This document shows, one piece after another, positions 17,002 to 26,072 of a stretch of 64,000 nt of DNA. The notes under the pieces were generated by a model. That model searched no databases. It was not told the DNA's origin and saw only the letters and a list, made by a program, of their open reading frames with translations. The stretch comes from Algorimicrobium hallyeonense (GTDB lineage Bacteria > Bacteroidota > Bacteroidia > Flavobacteriales > Flavobacteriaceae). The stretch spans positions 248,001 through 312,000 of the forward strand of contig NZ_JBHSLA010000002.1 of NCBI RefSeq assembly GCF_042657385.1, written 5' to 3'. The number at the start of each line of letters is the position of its first letter. Position 1 is the first letter of the stretch. A program made the position numbers and the translations under genes.

Positions 17002-18261
17002 ATGAGAGATTTATTTGATAAAATATACAGAGATAAAGGGCCTCTAGGAAAATGGGCTTCCCATGCCGAAGGTTATTTCGTATTCCCAAAATTAGAAGGT
17101 GAAATTTCTAATCGTATGAAATTCCGAGGAAAAGAAGTGGTAACATGGAGTATAAACGATTATTTAGGTTTAGCTAACCACCCAGAAGTTCGTAAAGTAG
17201 ATGCTGAAGCTGGTGCAGCTTATGGTTCTGCATATCCAATGGGTGCACGTATGATGTCCGGTCACACGGAACTTCATGAAACACTACAAAATGAATTAGC
17301 AGCTTTTGTTGATAAAGAAGCGGCTTACTTATTAAATTTTGGGTACCAAGGAATGGTATCAACTATTGATGCTTTGGTATCTAAAGATGATATAATTGTT
17401 TATGATGTGGATGCTCACGCCTGTATTATTGACGGTGTGCGCTTGCATATGGGTAAACGTTTTACATACAAGCACAATGACGTTGAAAGTTTAGAGAAAA
17501 ACTTGGAGCGTGCTACTAAAATGGCAGAACAAACTGGCGGTGGAATTTTAGTGATTTCAGAAGGTGTTTTTGGTATGCGTGGTGAGCAAGGTCGTTTGAA
17601 GGAAATCGTAGAATTAAAGAAAAAATATAATTTCAGATTCTTTGTGGATGATGCACACGGATTCGGTACACTTGGTGCTACTGGAGCTGGAGCAGGTGAG
17701 GAGCAGGGCGTTCAGGATGGTATAGATGTTTATTTTGCAACCTTTGCAAAATCTATGGCAAGTACTGGTGCTTTTATTGCGGCTGATAAAGAAATTATAG
17801 ATTACTTAAAATACAACTTACGTTCGCAAATGTTTGCGAAATCATTGCAAATGCAGTTAGTAGTTGGTGCTTTAAAACGTTTGGACATGTTACGTACCAT
17901 GCCAGAATTAAAGCAAAACCTTTGGAAAATTGTTGATGCGCTACAATCTGGATTAAAAGAACGTGGTTTTGATATTGGAACAACACAAAGTTGTGTAACA
18001 CCAGTTTACCTAAAAGGAAGTATTCCTGAAGCTATGGCATTAGTAAAAGACTTGCGTGAAAACTATGGTATTTTCTGTTCTATCGTTGTATATCCAGTGA
18101 TTCCTAAAGGATTAATTTTACTACGAATGATTCCAACTGCAACACATACGTTGGAAGATGTAAGAGTTACGTTGGATGCTTTTGATGCGATAAGAACCCG
18201 TTTAGAAAACGGAACCTATAAGCGTTTATCTGCTGCAGTTACTGCTGCTATGGAAAAGTAA
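17002..18261 (+). CDS. Alpha-oxoamine synthase family acyltransferase, probable cysteate C-fatty acyltransferase (capnine synthesis)
   Basis: The 419-aa fold-type I PLP enzyme is related to serine palmitoyltransferase and 2-amino-3-ketobutyrate CoA ligase. Visible residues are the stacking H139 in DVDAHACIIDG, D217 and H219 in VDDAHGFGTLGATG, and Schiff-base K250 in FATFAKSMASTGAF. It has the N-terminal extension MRDLFDKIYRDKGPLGKWASHAEGYFVFP seen in the Bacteroidota branch rather than in classical KBL or BioF. In Flavobacterium johnsoniae a member of this family condenses cysteate with fatty acyl thioester, the first committed step to capnine and sulfonolipids that support gliding. The upstream neighbour, a cysteine-synthase-family enzyme, fits supply of cysteate. 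Serine palmitoyltransferase remains the main alternative. Confidence 0.78.
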   Translation: MRDLFDKIYRDKGPLGKWASHAEGYFVFPKLEGEISNRMKFRGKEVVTWSINDYLGLANHPEVRKVDAEAGAAYGSAYPMGARMMSGHTELHETLQNELAAFVDKEAAYLLNFGYQGMVSTIDALVSKDDIIVYDVDAHACIIDGVRLHMGKRFTYKHNDVESLEKNLERATKMAEQTGGGILVISEGVFGMRGEQGRLKEIVELKKKYNFRFFVDDAHGFGTLGATGAGAGEEQGVQDGIDVYFATFAKSMASTGAFIAADKEIIDYLKYNLRSQMFAKSLQMQLVVGALKRLDMLRTMPELKQNLWKIVDALQSGLKERGFDIGTTQSCVTPVYLKGSIPEAMALVKDLRENYGIFCSIVVYPVIPKGLILLRMIPTATHTLEDVRVTLDAFDAIRTRLENGTYKRLSAAVTAAMEK

Positions 18262-18282
18262 TTCAATAAATATAACATAACC

Positions 18283-18319
18283 AAAAAGGCCGATTTTAAT
18301 TTAAAACCGGCCTTTTTTT
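18283..18319. terminator. Bidirectional intrinsic terminator
   Basis: Stem aaaaaggccg (18283-18292) / cggccttttt (18308-18317) followed by T residues. It serves the acyltransferase gene on the plus strand and overlaps the stop of the GNAT-like gene on the minus strand. Confidence 0.85.
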
Positions 18320-19436
18320 ATAATGCTTTCCTAAAAGTCTTTCGTCGTTTAATAATCTTGGTGTCAAAATCTTTCCATATTTGATGTGATGCATGATTAT
18401 CCGCTAATTCCGGCAGTCGGATACAAGTTTCAACGCCAAATTTTGTAAACGATTTATGAAATTCATTAAAAATAATAGCCGTTACACCTTTATTTTGATA
18501 CTGCTCATCCACACCAATTAAATAGAACAAAGCTGTTTTACTGGATTTTTTCGCTTTTAATAGTTTCAAAAATCCAAATGGAAATAATTTACCTTTTGCT
18601 TCTTGTAAAGCCTCCGAAAATGATGGTAAAACGATGGCGAAGGCTACCATTTTATCATGTTCATCAAATACAAATTTTATATATTCTGGATTGATAAAGT
18701 TGATAAATTTCTTTTTAAAATAATCGCGCTGTGGATTAGAAATTGGAACAAATGAGGAAAGTTTAGAATAGGATTGATTAAACAAATCAAACATACTATC
18801 TAGGTGTGGTATTATTTCATTGGTTTTCGTGTAACTGCCAGCTTTTAATTTAAAACGCTTTAAAATGATGTCGTTTGCTCTAACAAAACGTTCTATTGGT
18901 AAATTTTTAAAAGCGAATTTACTTTCTATGTATTCTTTTTCCGTTTCAAAACCCAATTGATTAAAATGATCAATATAATAGGGATGGTTATACCAAGTTG
19001 CCATAGTTCCAATATGATCAAAACCTTCGGTTAAGGCACCATTTTTATCTAAATTAGAAAAACCAACAGGTCCTTCCATATAATCAAGATTATGCTGTTT
19101 GCCTATTTCGGCCACTTTATCTAATAAGACCTTGGATACTTCAATATCATCAATAATATCAAACCAACCGAAACGCATTTTTTTAACTTTCTGTTCGTTG
19201 ACTTCTGTCCAATTCACAATAGTGGCTATACGACCAACAATTTCATTATTTTTATAAGCTAAAAAAAAGCGCGCATCCGCATGAAGAAAGGCTGGGTTTT
19301 TATCGGCACTTAATGTACCAACTTCATCAGATATAATGGGAGGCACCCAATATTTTGAATCTTTGTATAATGAAAATGGAAATGTTACGAAACGTTTTAA
19401 CTCTTTTTTGTTTTTTACTTCGTGTAATTGTATCAT
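18318..19436 (-). CDS. GNAT-like acyltransferase family protein, possibly a lipid N-acyltransferase
   Basis: The 372-aa protein has no signal peptide or membrane helices. The N-terminal half contains the widespread motif LYKDSKYWVPPI, then NPAFLHADARFFLAYKNNEIVGRIA, the beta4-helix region of a GNAT fold. The C-terminal half has a second GNAT-like segment (FYLIGVDEQYQNKGVTAIIFNEFHK, residues about 315-340), where QNKGV resembles the acyl-CoA-binding loop. A double GNAT domain with this N-terminus is common in Bacteroidota and usually left unnamed. It sits head-to-head at the end of the sulfonolipid pair, and its location is compatible with N-acylating capnine, but it is convergent with that pair and instead co-directional with the outer-membrane gene 14 bases upstream. 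Function uncertain. Confidence 0.6.
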   Translation of the reverse strand: MIQLHEVKNKKELKRFVTFPFSLYKDSKYWVPPIISDEVGTLSADKNPAFLHADARFFLAYKNNEIVGRIATIVNWTEVNEQKVKKMRFGWFDIIDDIEVSKVLLDKVAEIGKQHNLDYMEGPVGFSNLDKNGALTEGFDHIGTMATWYNHPYYIDHFNQLGFETEKEYIESKFAFKNLPIERFVRANDIILKRFKLKAGSYTKTNEIIPHLDSMFDLFNQSYSKLSSFVPISNPQRDYFKKKFINFINPEYIKFVFDEHDKMVAFAIVLPSFSEALQEAKGKLFPFGFLKLLKAKKSSKTALFYLIGVDEQYQNKGVTAIIFNEFHKSFTKFGVETCIRLPELADNHASHQIWKDFDTKIIKRRKTFRKAL

Positions 19437-19450
19437 ATGGCTTTCGGCAT

Positions 19451-20446
19451 CTAATTTAAACCCTCATCAAAATCAGTATCTTCTTTTTCGCGTTTGTTTT
19501 TATTTTTACCTCGCGCTTTATTCTCTCGACGCTCCAACTCTTCATCGGCTGATGTACCGTCTTTTCCTTCTTTGTCTTTATGAAAATCCAATCGGTAGGA
19601 TGCGCCAATAGTAACACCAAATACAGTAGGCGTATCTTTTGTATTAAAAGTTAAAGCGGTATCAAGTTGGAAATTTTTACTCCATAAATACGCTCCACCA
19701 AAACGAATTAAATTATCTGCATAAAAATCACTGCTTATACCTTGCGTTTCACCAAATAGAACCCATTGGTCTGTTATAGATTTGGTTAGGGTTAAAATAA
19801 ATGAGAAATCAGACTGATCTGTTCCTATTCTATCTAAAATAAAATTGGTAACAAATACCCATCCGCTTGAAAAGTTGTTTTGCGTTCCCACCATAACTTT
19901 TGGACTAAAGCCTTCAACACCATAAGCCGTAAACGGATTGTCTTTAGGATCAAAATTGGCACCTGCATAAACGGCAACCGCTGGAATTAATTGCTTCCAT
20001 TTGAATTTATTATTAGCTTTCCAACTTCTTAAATTTGGTTTCTCTTCACCGGCATTTTTATAAGGATCATATACCAAATATTTAGCACCAACCGTTAGCG
20101 TTTTAAAATTGCTTAAGGTTTCGTCATTGGCTATTCCGGCTATATAGGTTTCAGTCCTGTTAGTAGATTGAAAGGTCCCTTCCACATTAACTTCTAACTG
20201 TGGGAATAAAAAGCCATAGCGAACGGCAAAATCAGCACCAAAGCTTTTGTCTTCTCGGTTTAAAAGGTTGTGGTTTTCATTTAAAATATAAGGGCCAACT
20301 TCAAACTGAACCACATTAGTTCCTACGGAAAATGCACTTCTTGAAACACCAGGTCTGTTGGAATTTATAACTTCGGTATATTGCGCGTACGAATAACCTG
20401 TTGTAAACGAAACAAGTAGAAATAAATAGGCTTTAATTGATTTCAT
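19451..20446 (-). CDS. Outer-membrane protein of the MetA-pathway/transporter type
   Basis: The 331-aa protein has a signal peptide (MKSIKAYLFLLVSFTTGYSYAQ) and a succession of amphipathic strands, e.g. VVQFEVGPYILNE, FGADFAVRYGFLFPQLEVNVEGTF and WVFVTNFILDRI, consistent with a small beta-barrel. The start NSNRPGVSRSAFSVG is typical of the family annotated as phenol-degradation MetA-like transporters (PF13557). The last ~40 residues are highly charged (ERRENKARGKNKNKREKED). Lies 14 bases upstream of the GNAT-like gene and probably forms an operon with it. Substrate unknown. Confidence 0.7.
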   Translation of the reverse strand: MKSIKAYLFLLVSFTTGYSYAQYTEVINSNRPGVSRSAFSVGTNVVQFEVGPYILNENHNLLNREDKSFGADFAVRYGFLFPQLEVNVEGTFQSTNRTETYIAGIANDETLSNFKTLTVGAKYLVYDPYKNAGEEKPNLRSWKANNKFKWKQLIPAVAVYAGANFDPKDNPFTAYGVEGFSPKVMVGTQNNFSSGWVFVTNFILDRIGTDQSDFSFILTLTKSITDQWVLFGETQGISSDFYADNLIRFGGAYLWSKNFQLDTALTFNTKDTPTVFGVTIGASYRLDFHKDKEGKDGTSADEELERRENKARGKNKNKREKEDTDFDEGLN

Positions 20447-20525
20447 AAGTTTTTGTTTGATTTCAAATATAGATATTTTATATTTTTTTTAAGTATTTAA
20501 GAGGTAATTTAAATAGTAAGAATTG

Positions 20526-20533
20526 TATTTTTG
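20526..20533 (+). promoter_or_regulatory. -7 element of the DUF4834/polysaccharide operon
   Basis: TATTTTTG, perfect TAnnTTTG match, 16 bases before the first possible ATG (20549). No clear -33 TTG. Confidence 0.45.
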
Positions 20534-20569
20534 TAAAAATTTAGTGATATGCTTCAACACGCATCATTT

Positions 20570-20824
20570 ATGGGCTTAATTAAAACAATTTTAATCATAT
20601 TATTAGTTTGGTACGGGATGAAAATTTTATCGCGTTTGTTTGCACCTGCATTAATGCGCTATGTAGCTAAAAAAGCGGAAGCAAAATTCGGACAACAATT
20701 TAATCAGAGACAACCGCAAGAACCTACTAAAAAGGAAGGTGAAACGGTTATTGATAAAGTTCCTCAATCAAATACTTCAAATAAAAACGTTGGCGAATAT
20801 GTAGATTACGAAGAAATTGATTAA
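20570..20824 (+). CDS. DUF4834 family small membrane protein
   Basis: From the ATG at 20570 the product is 84 aa, starting MGLIKTILIILLVWYGMKILSRLF, a single transmembrane helix with the family's usual beginning. The ATG at 20549 would add seven residues (MLQHASF) and is possible. After the helix comes a basic cytoplasmic segment (RYVAKKAEAKFGQQF) and an acidic end (GEYVDYEEID), which is the common shape of DUF4834. Function unknown. It is the first gene of a four-gene run (29 bases to the YfhO-like gene). Confidence 0.75.
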   Translation: MGLIKTILIILLVWYGMKILSRLFAPALMRYVAKKAEAKFGQQFNQRQPQEPTKKEGETVIDKVPQSNTSNKNVGEYVDYEEID

Positions 20825-20853
20825 TTTTCGCCTTCATTGATTAATCCAATTTC

Positions 20854-23265
20854 ATGCAATTTTCAATAAAAAAATGCCTGCCTCATATTCTTGTTTTAGT
20901 AGGCTTTATTTGTATTTCATTAGCTTATTTTAGTCCTGTTTTAAAAGGTAAAGAAATTTACCAAAGCGATATAAAGCAGTATATTGGTATGTCCAAACAG
21001 CAAAAGGACTTTAAAGCAGACACTGGAGACGAAACATATTGGACTAATAGTGCTTTTGGTGGTATGCCAACGTATCAATTAGGTGCAAAATACCCTCATA
21101 ATTACATTAAACAGCTCGATTTAACCTTACGCTTTTTACCCAGACCAGCCGATTACTTATTTCTCTATTTTATAGGGTTTTACATATTGTTATTGACATT
21201 AAAGGTCGATTTCAAATTAGCGGCTTTAGGTGCCTTGGCTTTTGGTTTTTCCACCTATTTAATTATCATATTAGGAGTGGGCCATAATAGTAAAGCACAC
21301 GCTATTGCCTACATGCCTTTAGTTTTAAGCGGCATCATTCTCACATTTCGGAAACAATACATTGCAGGGTTTTTATTAACTGCTGTTGCTATGGCTTTAG
21401 AGTTGGTAGCCAATCACTTTCAAATGACCTATTATTTGATGTTTTTAGTGCTGGTAATTGGTATTGCATATTTGGTAGATGCGTATAAGAAAAAAATGCT
21501 ACCGCATTATTTTAAATCTGTGGGCATCTTGGTAGCTGCTGTGATTTTGGCTATTGGATTAAATGCTACCAATATCCTTGCTACCCAAGAATATGCGGCA
21601 GAAAGTACGCGCAGTCAAAGTGATTTAACCATTAATCCTGATGGTTCGCCTAAAGAAGTTACAACTGGTTTAGATAAAGCTTACATAACAGAATACAGCT
21701 ACGGACTTTTAGAAACTTTTAATTTATATATTCCTCGATTTTTAGGTGGTGGAAGTTATGAAGACGTCGGGAAAGATTCCGCTACTTATGATTTTTACCT
21801 TACTCTTGGTGCCACGCCACTTCAGGCTATGCAAGAAGTTAAACAAACGCCAACATATTGGGGAAATCAAACCATAGTTGAAGCACCAGCATATGTTGGA
21901 GCAGTGGTTATATTTTTGTTTGTTCTGGCCTTGTTTTTAGTGAAAGGCCGCTTGAAATGGTGGTTAGTTGGCGGAACCGTATTATCACTATTATTATCCT
22001 ATGGGAAGAATCTCGGGTTTTTAACCGATTTCTTTATTGATTTTGTACCTATGTATAATAAGTTTAGAGCAGTAAGTTCTATTCAAGTTATTTTAGAATT
22101 GTGTATTCCAATATTAGCTATTTTCGGGTTGGTACGGTTATTTAATCCACTTGAAAAACAAGAAGAAAAGCTAAATGCTTTAAAATATACGGCTATGATT
22201 ACTGCGGGATTAGCTGTGGTATTTTTACTCTTTAAATCGTCTTTATTTAATTTTGTTGGTGCTAATGATGGGTTGTACCGTCAGAATTATGGCCCTCAAT
22301 TTATTGATGCTGTTATAAAAGACAGAAAAGCATTTTTTACACAAGACACCTTACGAACCTTAATTTTAGTGCTACTTTCAGCAGGAACGATCTTTATGTT
22401 TATTAAGGAGAAACTATCTGAAAAAATAGTCATATTCATTTTTGCAGGTTTAATAGTTTTCGATTTGGTTGGAGTAGATAGACGCTATGTAAATAATGAT
22501 AATTTTGTTTCATCCGTTCAAGTAAACAAGCCGTATCAAGCTAATGCTGCGGATTTAGCGATTTTGAAAGACCCTGAACATTTTAGAGTTTTAGATTTAA
22601 CATCAGGTGGCGCAAGAGCGTCGTATTTCCATAATTCAATTTCAGGCTACCACGCTGCAAAGTTGAAGCGTTTTAATGAGTTGTATGATTTTCATATTTC
22701 ACAAAACAACATTAATGTGTTGAATATGCTAAATGCCAAGTATATTATAGCGCAAGATGATGATGATAATATATTCCCATACACAAATACGGATGCCAAT
22801 GGAAACGCTTGGTTTATTCGCAGTTTAGAACAGGTTAATGATCCGAATATTGAAATATTAAAGCTTGATAGTTTAAATACGAAGCAAATTGCAATTACCT
22901 CGATGAAAGGATTAGAAAGCAAAACATTTCCTATAGATTCATCGGCAAAGATCCAAGTAGAAATATATAAACCAAACTATATTAAATACCAATCGGAATC
23001 CGCTGTAGATGGTTTTGCTGTGTTTTCTGAAATATATTATAATCATGGTTGGAATGCCTATATAGATGGCGAATTAATGCCATATACACGTGTTAATTAT
23101 GTACTACGCGCCATGAATATTCCGGCCGGAAAACATACAATTGAATTTAAGTTTGAACCAGAAGTAATACAAACAGGTAGCACTATTGCTTTAGCAAGTT
23201 CTGTTGTTTTTGCATTATTATGTTTAGGTGGCTTGTTTTATGGATTTAAACGAAAAACAGACTAG
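20854..23265 (+). CDS. YfhO-like polytopic membrane protein
   Basis: The 803-aa protein has about 12-13 transmembrane helices and a soluble C-terminal domain of about 200 residues before a final helix (STIALASSVVFALLCLGGLFYGF). The first extracytoplasmic loop contains IYQSDIKQYIGM..WTNSAFGGMPTYQLG, in the position where GT-C glycosyltransferases carry their acidic catalytic loop. The YfhO family is linked in Firmicutes to glycosylation of teichoic-type polymers; in Bacteroidota it is uncharacterised. The 3' end overlaps the glycosyltransferase start by 26 bases, and a flippase follows, so a role in modifying or making a surface glycan is likely but inferred. Confidence 0.8.
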   Translation: MQFSIKKCLPHILVLVGFICISLAYFSPVLKGKEIYQSDIKQYIGMSKQQKDFKADTGDETYWTNSAFGGMPTYQLGAKYPHNYIKQLDLTLRFLPRPADYLFLYFIGFYILLLTLKVDFKLAALGALAFGFSTYLIIILGVGHNSKAHAIAYMPLVLSGIILTFRKQYIAGFLLTAVAMALELVANHFQMTYYLMFLVLVIGIAYLVDAYKKKMLPHYFKSVGILVAAVILAIGLNATNILATQEYAAESTRSQSDLTINPDGSPKEVTTGLDKAYITEYSYGLLETFNLYIPRFLGGGSYEDVGKDSATYDFYLTLGATPLQAMQEVKQTPTYWGNQTIVEAPAYVGAVVIFLFVLALFLVKGRLKWWLVGGTVLSLLLSYGKNLGFLTDFFIDFVPMYNKFRAVSSIQVILELCIPILAIFGLVRLFNPLEKQEEKLNALKYTAMITAGLAVVFLLFKSSLFNFVGANDGLYRQNYGPQFIDAVIKDRKAFFTQDTLRTLILVLLSAGTIFMFIKEKLSEKIVIFIFAGLIVFDLVGVDRRYVNNDNFVSSVQVNKPYQANAADLAILKDPEHFRVLDLTSGGARASYFHNSISGYHAAKLKRFNELYDFHISQNNINVLNMLNAKYIIAQDDDDNIFPYTNTDANGNAWFIRSLEQVNDPNIEILKLDSLNTKQIAITSMKGLESKTFPIDSSAKIQVEIYKPNYIKYQSESAVDGFAVFSEIYYNHGWNAYIDGELMPYTRVNYVLRAMNIPAGKHTIEFKFEPEVIQTGSTIALASSVVFALLCLGGLFYGFKRKTD

Positions 23266-24544
23266 TGTGCGCAAAAAGGTTCTTATCGTTACATACTATT
23301 GGCCACCAGCAGGAGGTCCAGGTGTGCAGCGTTGGTTAAAATTTGTAAAATACTTACCAGATTTTAATATAGAGCCTGTAGTATATATTCCAGAAAATCC
23401 TAATTATCCCATTGTTGATGATAGCTTACTATCCGAAATTCCTGATTCGGTAACCATCATTAAACAACCTATTTCAGAACCTTATAAATTAGCTGGTTTG
23501 TTTTCAAAAAAGAAAACAACAACAATCAGCAAAGGCATTATTACCAATGATGATAAACAAACAGCTTTAGAGCAAGCTTTACTTTTTATTCGCGGTAATT
23601 TCTTTATTCCAGATGCGCGGAAGCGTTGGGTGAAACCTTCTGTAGCCTATTTATCTAGTTATATTAAAGCAGAAGGGATAGACACCATTATAACAACAGG
23701 TCCACCACATAGTTTACATTTAATTGGTTTGGAACTAAAAAGGAAACTACACTTAACTTGGCTAGCGGACTTCCGAGATCCTTGGACAACCATTGGCTAC
23801 CATAAACAATTAAAGCTTACCAAAGGTGCTGAAAACAAGCATAAGAAATTAGAGCAAGATGTTTTAAGAAGTGCCGATCGCATTATAGTGACAAGTCATG
23901 TTACCAAAGCAGAATTTGAAGAAAAAACAAACCAGCCAATTTCGGTAATTACTAATGGCTATGATGTTAATCAAGTAGCCAAACCTGAATTGGATGCGCA
24001 ATTTACATTAGCACATATTGGTTCCTTACTATCCAAACGAAATCCGAAAATATTATGGCAGGCCTTAAGCGATTTGATTGCTGAAAAACCAAATTTCGCA
24101 ACAGACTTCAAATTGAATTTAGTCGGTTTTGTGAGTGAAGATGTGTTGCAATCTATAGATTCGTATGGCTTAAGTCATTATATAAATGAAGTTGGTTATG
24201 TATCACATGAAGAAGCAGTTAGATTTCAAAAAAATTCACAAGTATTGTTGTTAATTGAAATAGATTCGCCGGATACACGTTGTATAATTCCTGGGAAACT
24301 ATTTGAATATATGGTTTCCGAAAGACCTACAATTGCAATAGGTCCTGAAGGATCAGACGTAGCATCTATTTTAAAAGAAACGAATACAGGTAGCTATTTT
24401 AAATATGATGATTATAACGCTTTAAAGATGCAAATAGAATTGCATTATGATTCGTTTAAAAGAGGAAGTTTACAAGCGCATGGAATTGGATTACAAAAAT
24501 ATAGTAGAAAAGCATTAACCAAATCATTATCCGAATTATTTTAA
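23240..24544 (+). CDS. Glycosyltransferase family 4-type protein
   Basis: The ATG at 23240 gives MDLNEKQTSVRKKVLIVTYYWPPAGGPGVQRWLKFVKYLP, the standard N-terminal Rossmann start of GT-B enzymes. A GTG at 23228 would add four residues. The C-terminal domain holds IGSLLSKRNPKILWQAL, FVSEDVL and the nucleotide-sugar-binding pattern CIIPGKLFEYMVSERPTIAIGPEGSDVASIL, where the E in FEYM is the conserved acidic residue. 434 aa from that start. The donor sugar cannot be predicted. It overlaps the YfhO-like gene by 26 bases and abuts the flippase. Confidence 0.88.
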   Translation: MDLNEKQTSVRKKVLIVTYYWPPAGGPGVQRWLKFVKYLPDFNIEPVVYIPENPNYPIVDDSLLSEIPDSVTIIKQPISEPYKLAGLFSKKKTTTISKGIITNDDKQTALEQALLFIRGNFFIPDARKRWVKPSVAYLSSYIKAEGIDTIITTGPPHSLHLIGLELKRKLHLTWLADFRDPWTTIGYHKQLKLTKGAENKHKKLEQDVLRSADRIIVTSHVTKAEFEEKTNQPISVITNGYDVNQVAKPELDAQFTLAHIGSLLSKRNPKILWQALSDLIAEKPNFATDFKLNLVGFVSEDVLQSIDSYGLSHYINEVGYVSHEEAVRFQKNSQVLLLIEIDSPDTRCIIPGKLFEYMVSERPTIAIGPEGSDVASILKETNTGSYFKYDDYNALKMQIELHYDSFKRGSLQAHGIGLQKYSRKALTKSLSELF

Positions 24545-26023
24545 ATGGGAATCGTAACCAGTCAGTCTATAAAAAATACAATTATCACCTATCTAGGTTT
24601 TGGATTGGGTGCCATAAATGTGTTGTTTTTATTTACTGAATTTATAAGTGACGAATATTTCGGTTTAATTACTTATATCTTTTCTACAGCCAATGTTATG
24701 ATGCCTATTTTAGCATTTGGCGTCCACAATACGCTTATAAAATTCTATTCAACTTATAAAACGCGACAAACACAGAATGGATTTTTAATACTCATGTTGT
24801 TTTTACCATTAGCAATTATTATTCCCACAGCCATTATTGGTTTTTTTGCTTTTAATGGTATTAGCACATGGTTAGCTGGAACGAATGTCATAGTTGTAGA
24901 TTATGTTTGGCTCATTTTTATTTCGGCCGTTGCTTTTTCTTATTTTGAAGTGTTTTATGCTTGGTCTAGAGTGCAAATGCAAAGTGTTTTTGGAAATTTC
25001 ATGAAGGAAGTTTTTCATAGAGCTGGAACCATGATTTTATTGTTCTGCTTGTATCTTGGTTTTATAGATGTTGAGCAACTTATTTATAGTATAACAGGTA
25101 TTTATATTATTCGTGTGGTTATCATGAAGTTATACGCGTTTAGTTTGCGGTTTCCGTCCTTTAACATGGTTAAAATCCCAAATCTTTCATCTGTTTTAAA
25201 ATATACTTCACTTATAATTATAGCAGGTTCCGTTGCTAATGTTATTTTGGAAGTGGATAAGTTTATGTTGAATAGATATGTAGCTATTGAATATGTAGCT
25301 TACTATGGTGTAGCTATTTATATTGCGTCAGTAATTGGTGTACCTAGCCGCTCTATGCATCAGATAATTAGTCCGCTAACGGCTAAATTTTTGAATGAAA
25401 GAAACAGAACAGAGTTAGATAAATTATACAAAAAAAGCTCGTTGAGTTTATTTATAATTAGTGGGTTTATTTTCCTGCTTATTATCTTAAATATTAATGA
25501 ATTATATAATTTTATTAATGAAAACTATGCGGATGGAATTCTGGTTGTTTTTATAATAAGTCTCTCTAAACTAACCGATAGTTTATTAGGGAATAACAAT
25601 GCTATTTTATTTAATAGTGATTATTACCGAATGGTTCTTGTTTTGGGTGTATTTTTAGCTGTACTAACCGTTCTTCTAAACATGGTGTTTATTCCTATAT
25701 ATGGCATAAATGGCGCTGCTTTTGCAACTTTTTTAGCTATATTATTGTACAATATTGCAAAACTATGGTTTGTAAATGTTAAATTGAAAATGCAACCATT
25801 TACCTGGAATACCGTTAAAGTTTTAGTTCTCTTACTTGTGAGTCTAGGTATATTTTATTTCTGGGATTTTCCATGGCACCCCATAATTAATATTGGATTA
25901 AAATCTTTTTTATTAACTGCCTTTTATGGAACGGTTGTTTATACTATGCATTTTTCTGAAGATATTACCCAGCTCATCAATAACATCATCAAACGTATTA
26001 AAAGAGAAAATCCCACGATGTAG
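24545..26023 (+). CDS. Polysaccharide flippase (Wzx/PST family)
   Basis: The 492-aa protein has about 14 hydrophobic segments in the MVF/PST arrangement, opening with SQSIKNTIITYLGFGLGAINVLFLF and containing the paired-lobe pattern (VLKYTSLIIIAGSVANVILEVDKFMLNRY in the middle). It should translocate lipid-linked glycan across the inner membrane. Its ATG begins on the base after the glycosyltransferase stop, so the two are probably translationally coupled. No polymerase or sugar-nucleotide genes are present, so this is a partial cluster or one that works with dispersed genes. Confidence 0.85.
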   Translation: MGIVTSQSIKNTIITYLGFGLGAINVLFLFTEFISDEYFGLITYIFSTANVMMPILAFGVHNTLIKFYSTYKTRQTQNGFLILMLFLPLAIIIPTAIIGFFAFNGISTWLAGTNVIVVDYVWLIFISAVAFSYFEVFYAWSRVQMQSVFGNFMKEVFHRAGTMILLFCLYLGFIDVEQLIYSITGIYIIRVVIMKLYAFSLRFPSFNMVKIPNLSSVLKYTSLIIIAGSVANVILEVDKFMLNRYVAIEYVAYYGVAIYIASVIGVPSRSMHQIISPLTAKFLNERNRTELDKLYKKSSLSLFIISGFIFLLIILNINELYNFINENYADGILVVFIISLSKLTDSLLGNNNAILFNSDYYRMVLVLGVFLAVLTVLLNMVFIPIYGINGAAFATFLAILLYNIAKLWFVNVKLKMQPFTWNTVKVLVLLLVSLGIFYFWDFPWHPIINIGLKSFLLTAFYGTVVYTMHFSEDITQLINNIIKRIKRENPTM

Positions 26024-26072
26024 CTTTGAGGCATACAAATCGCAGGACTTTCTTACTAACCAACCAAAATTT

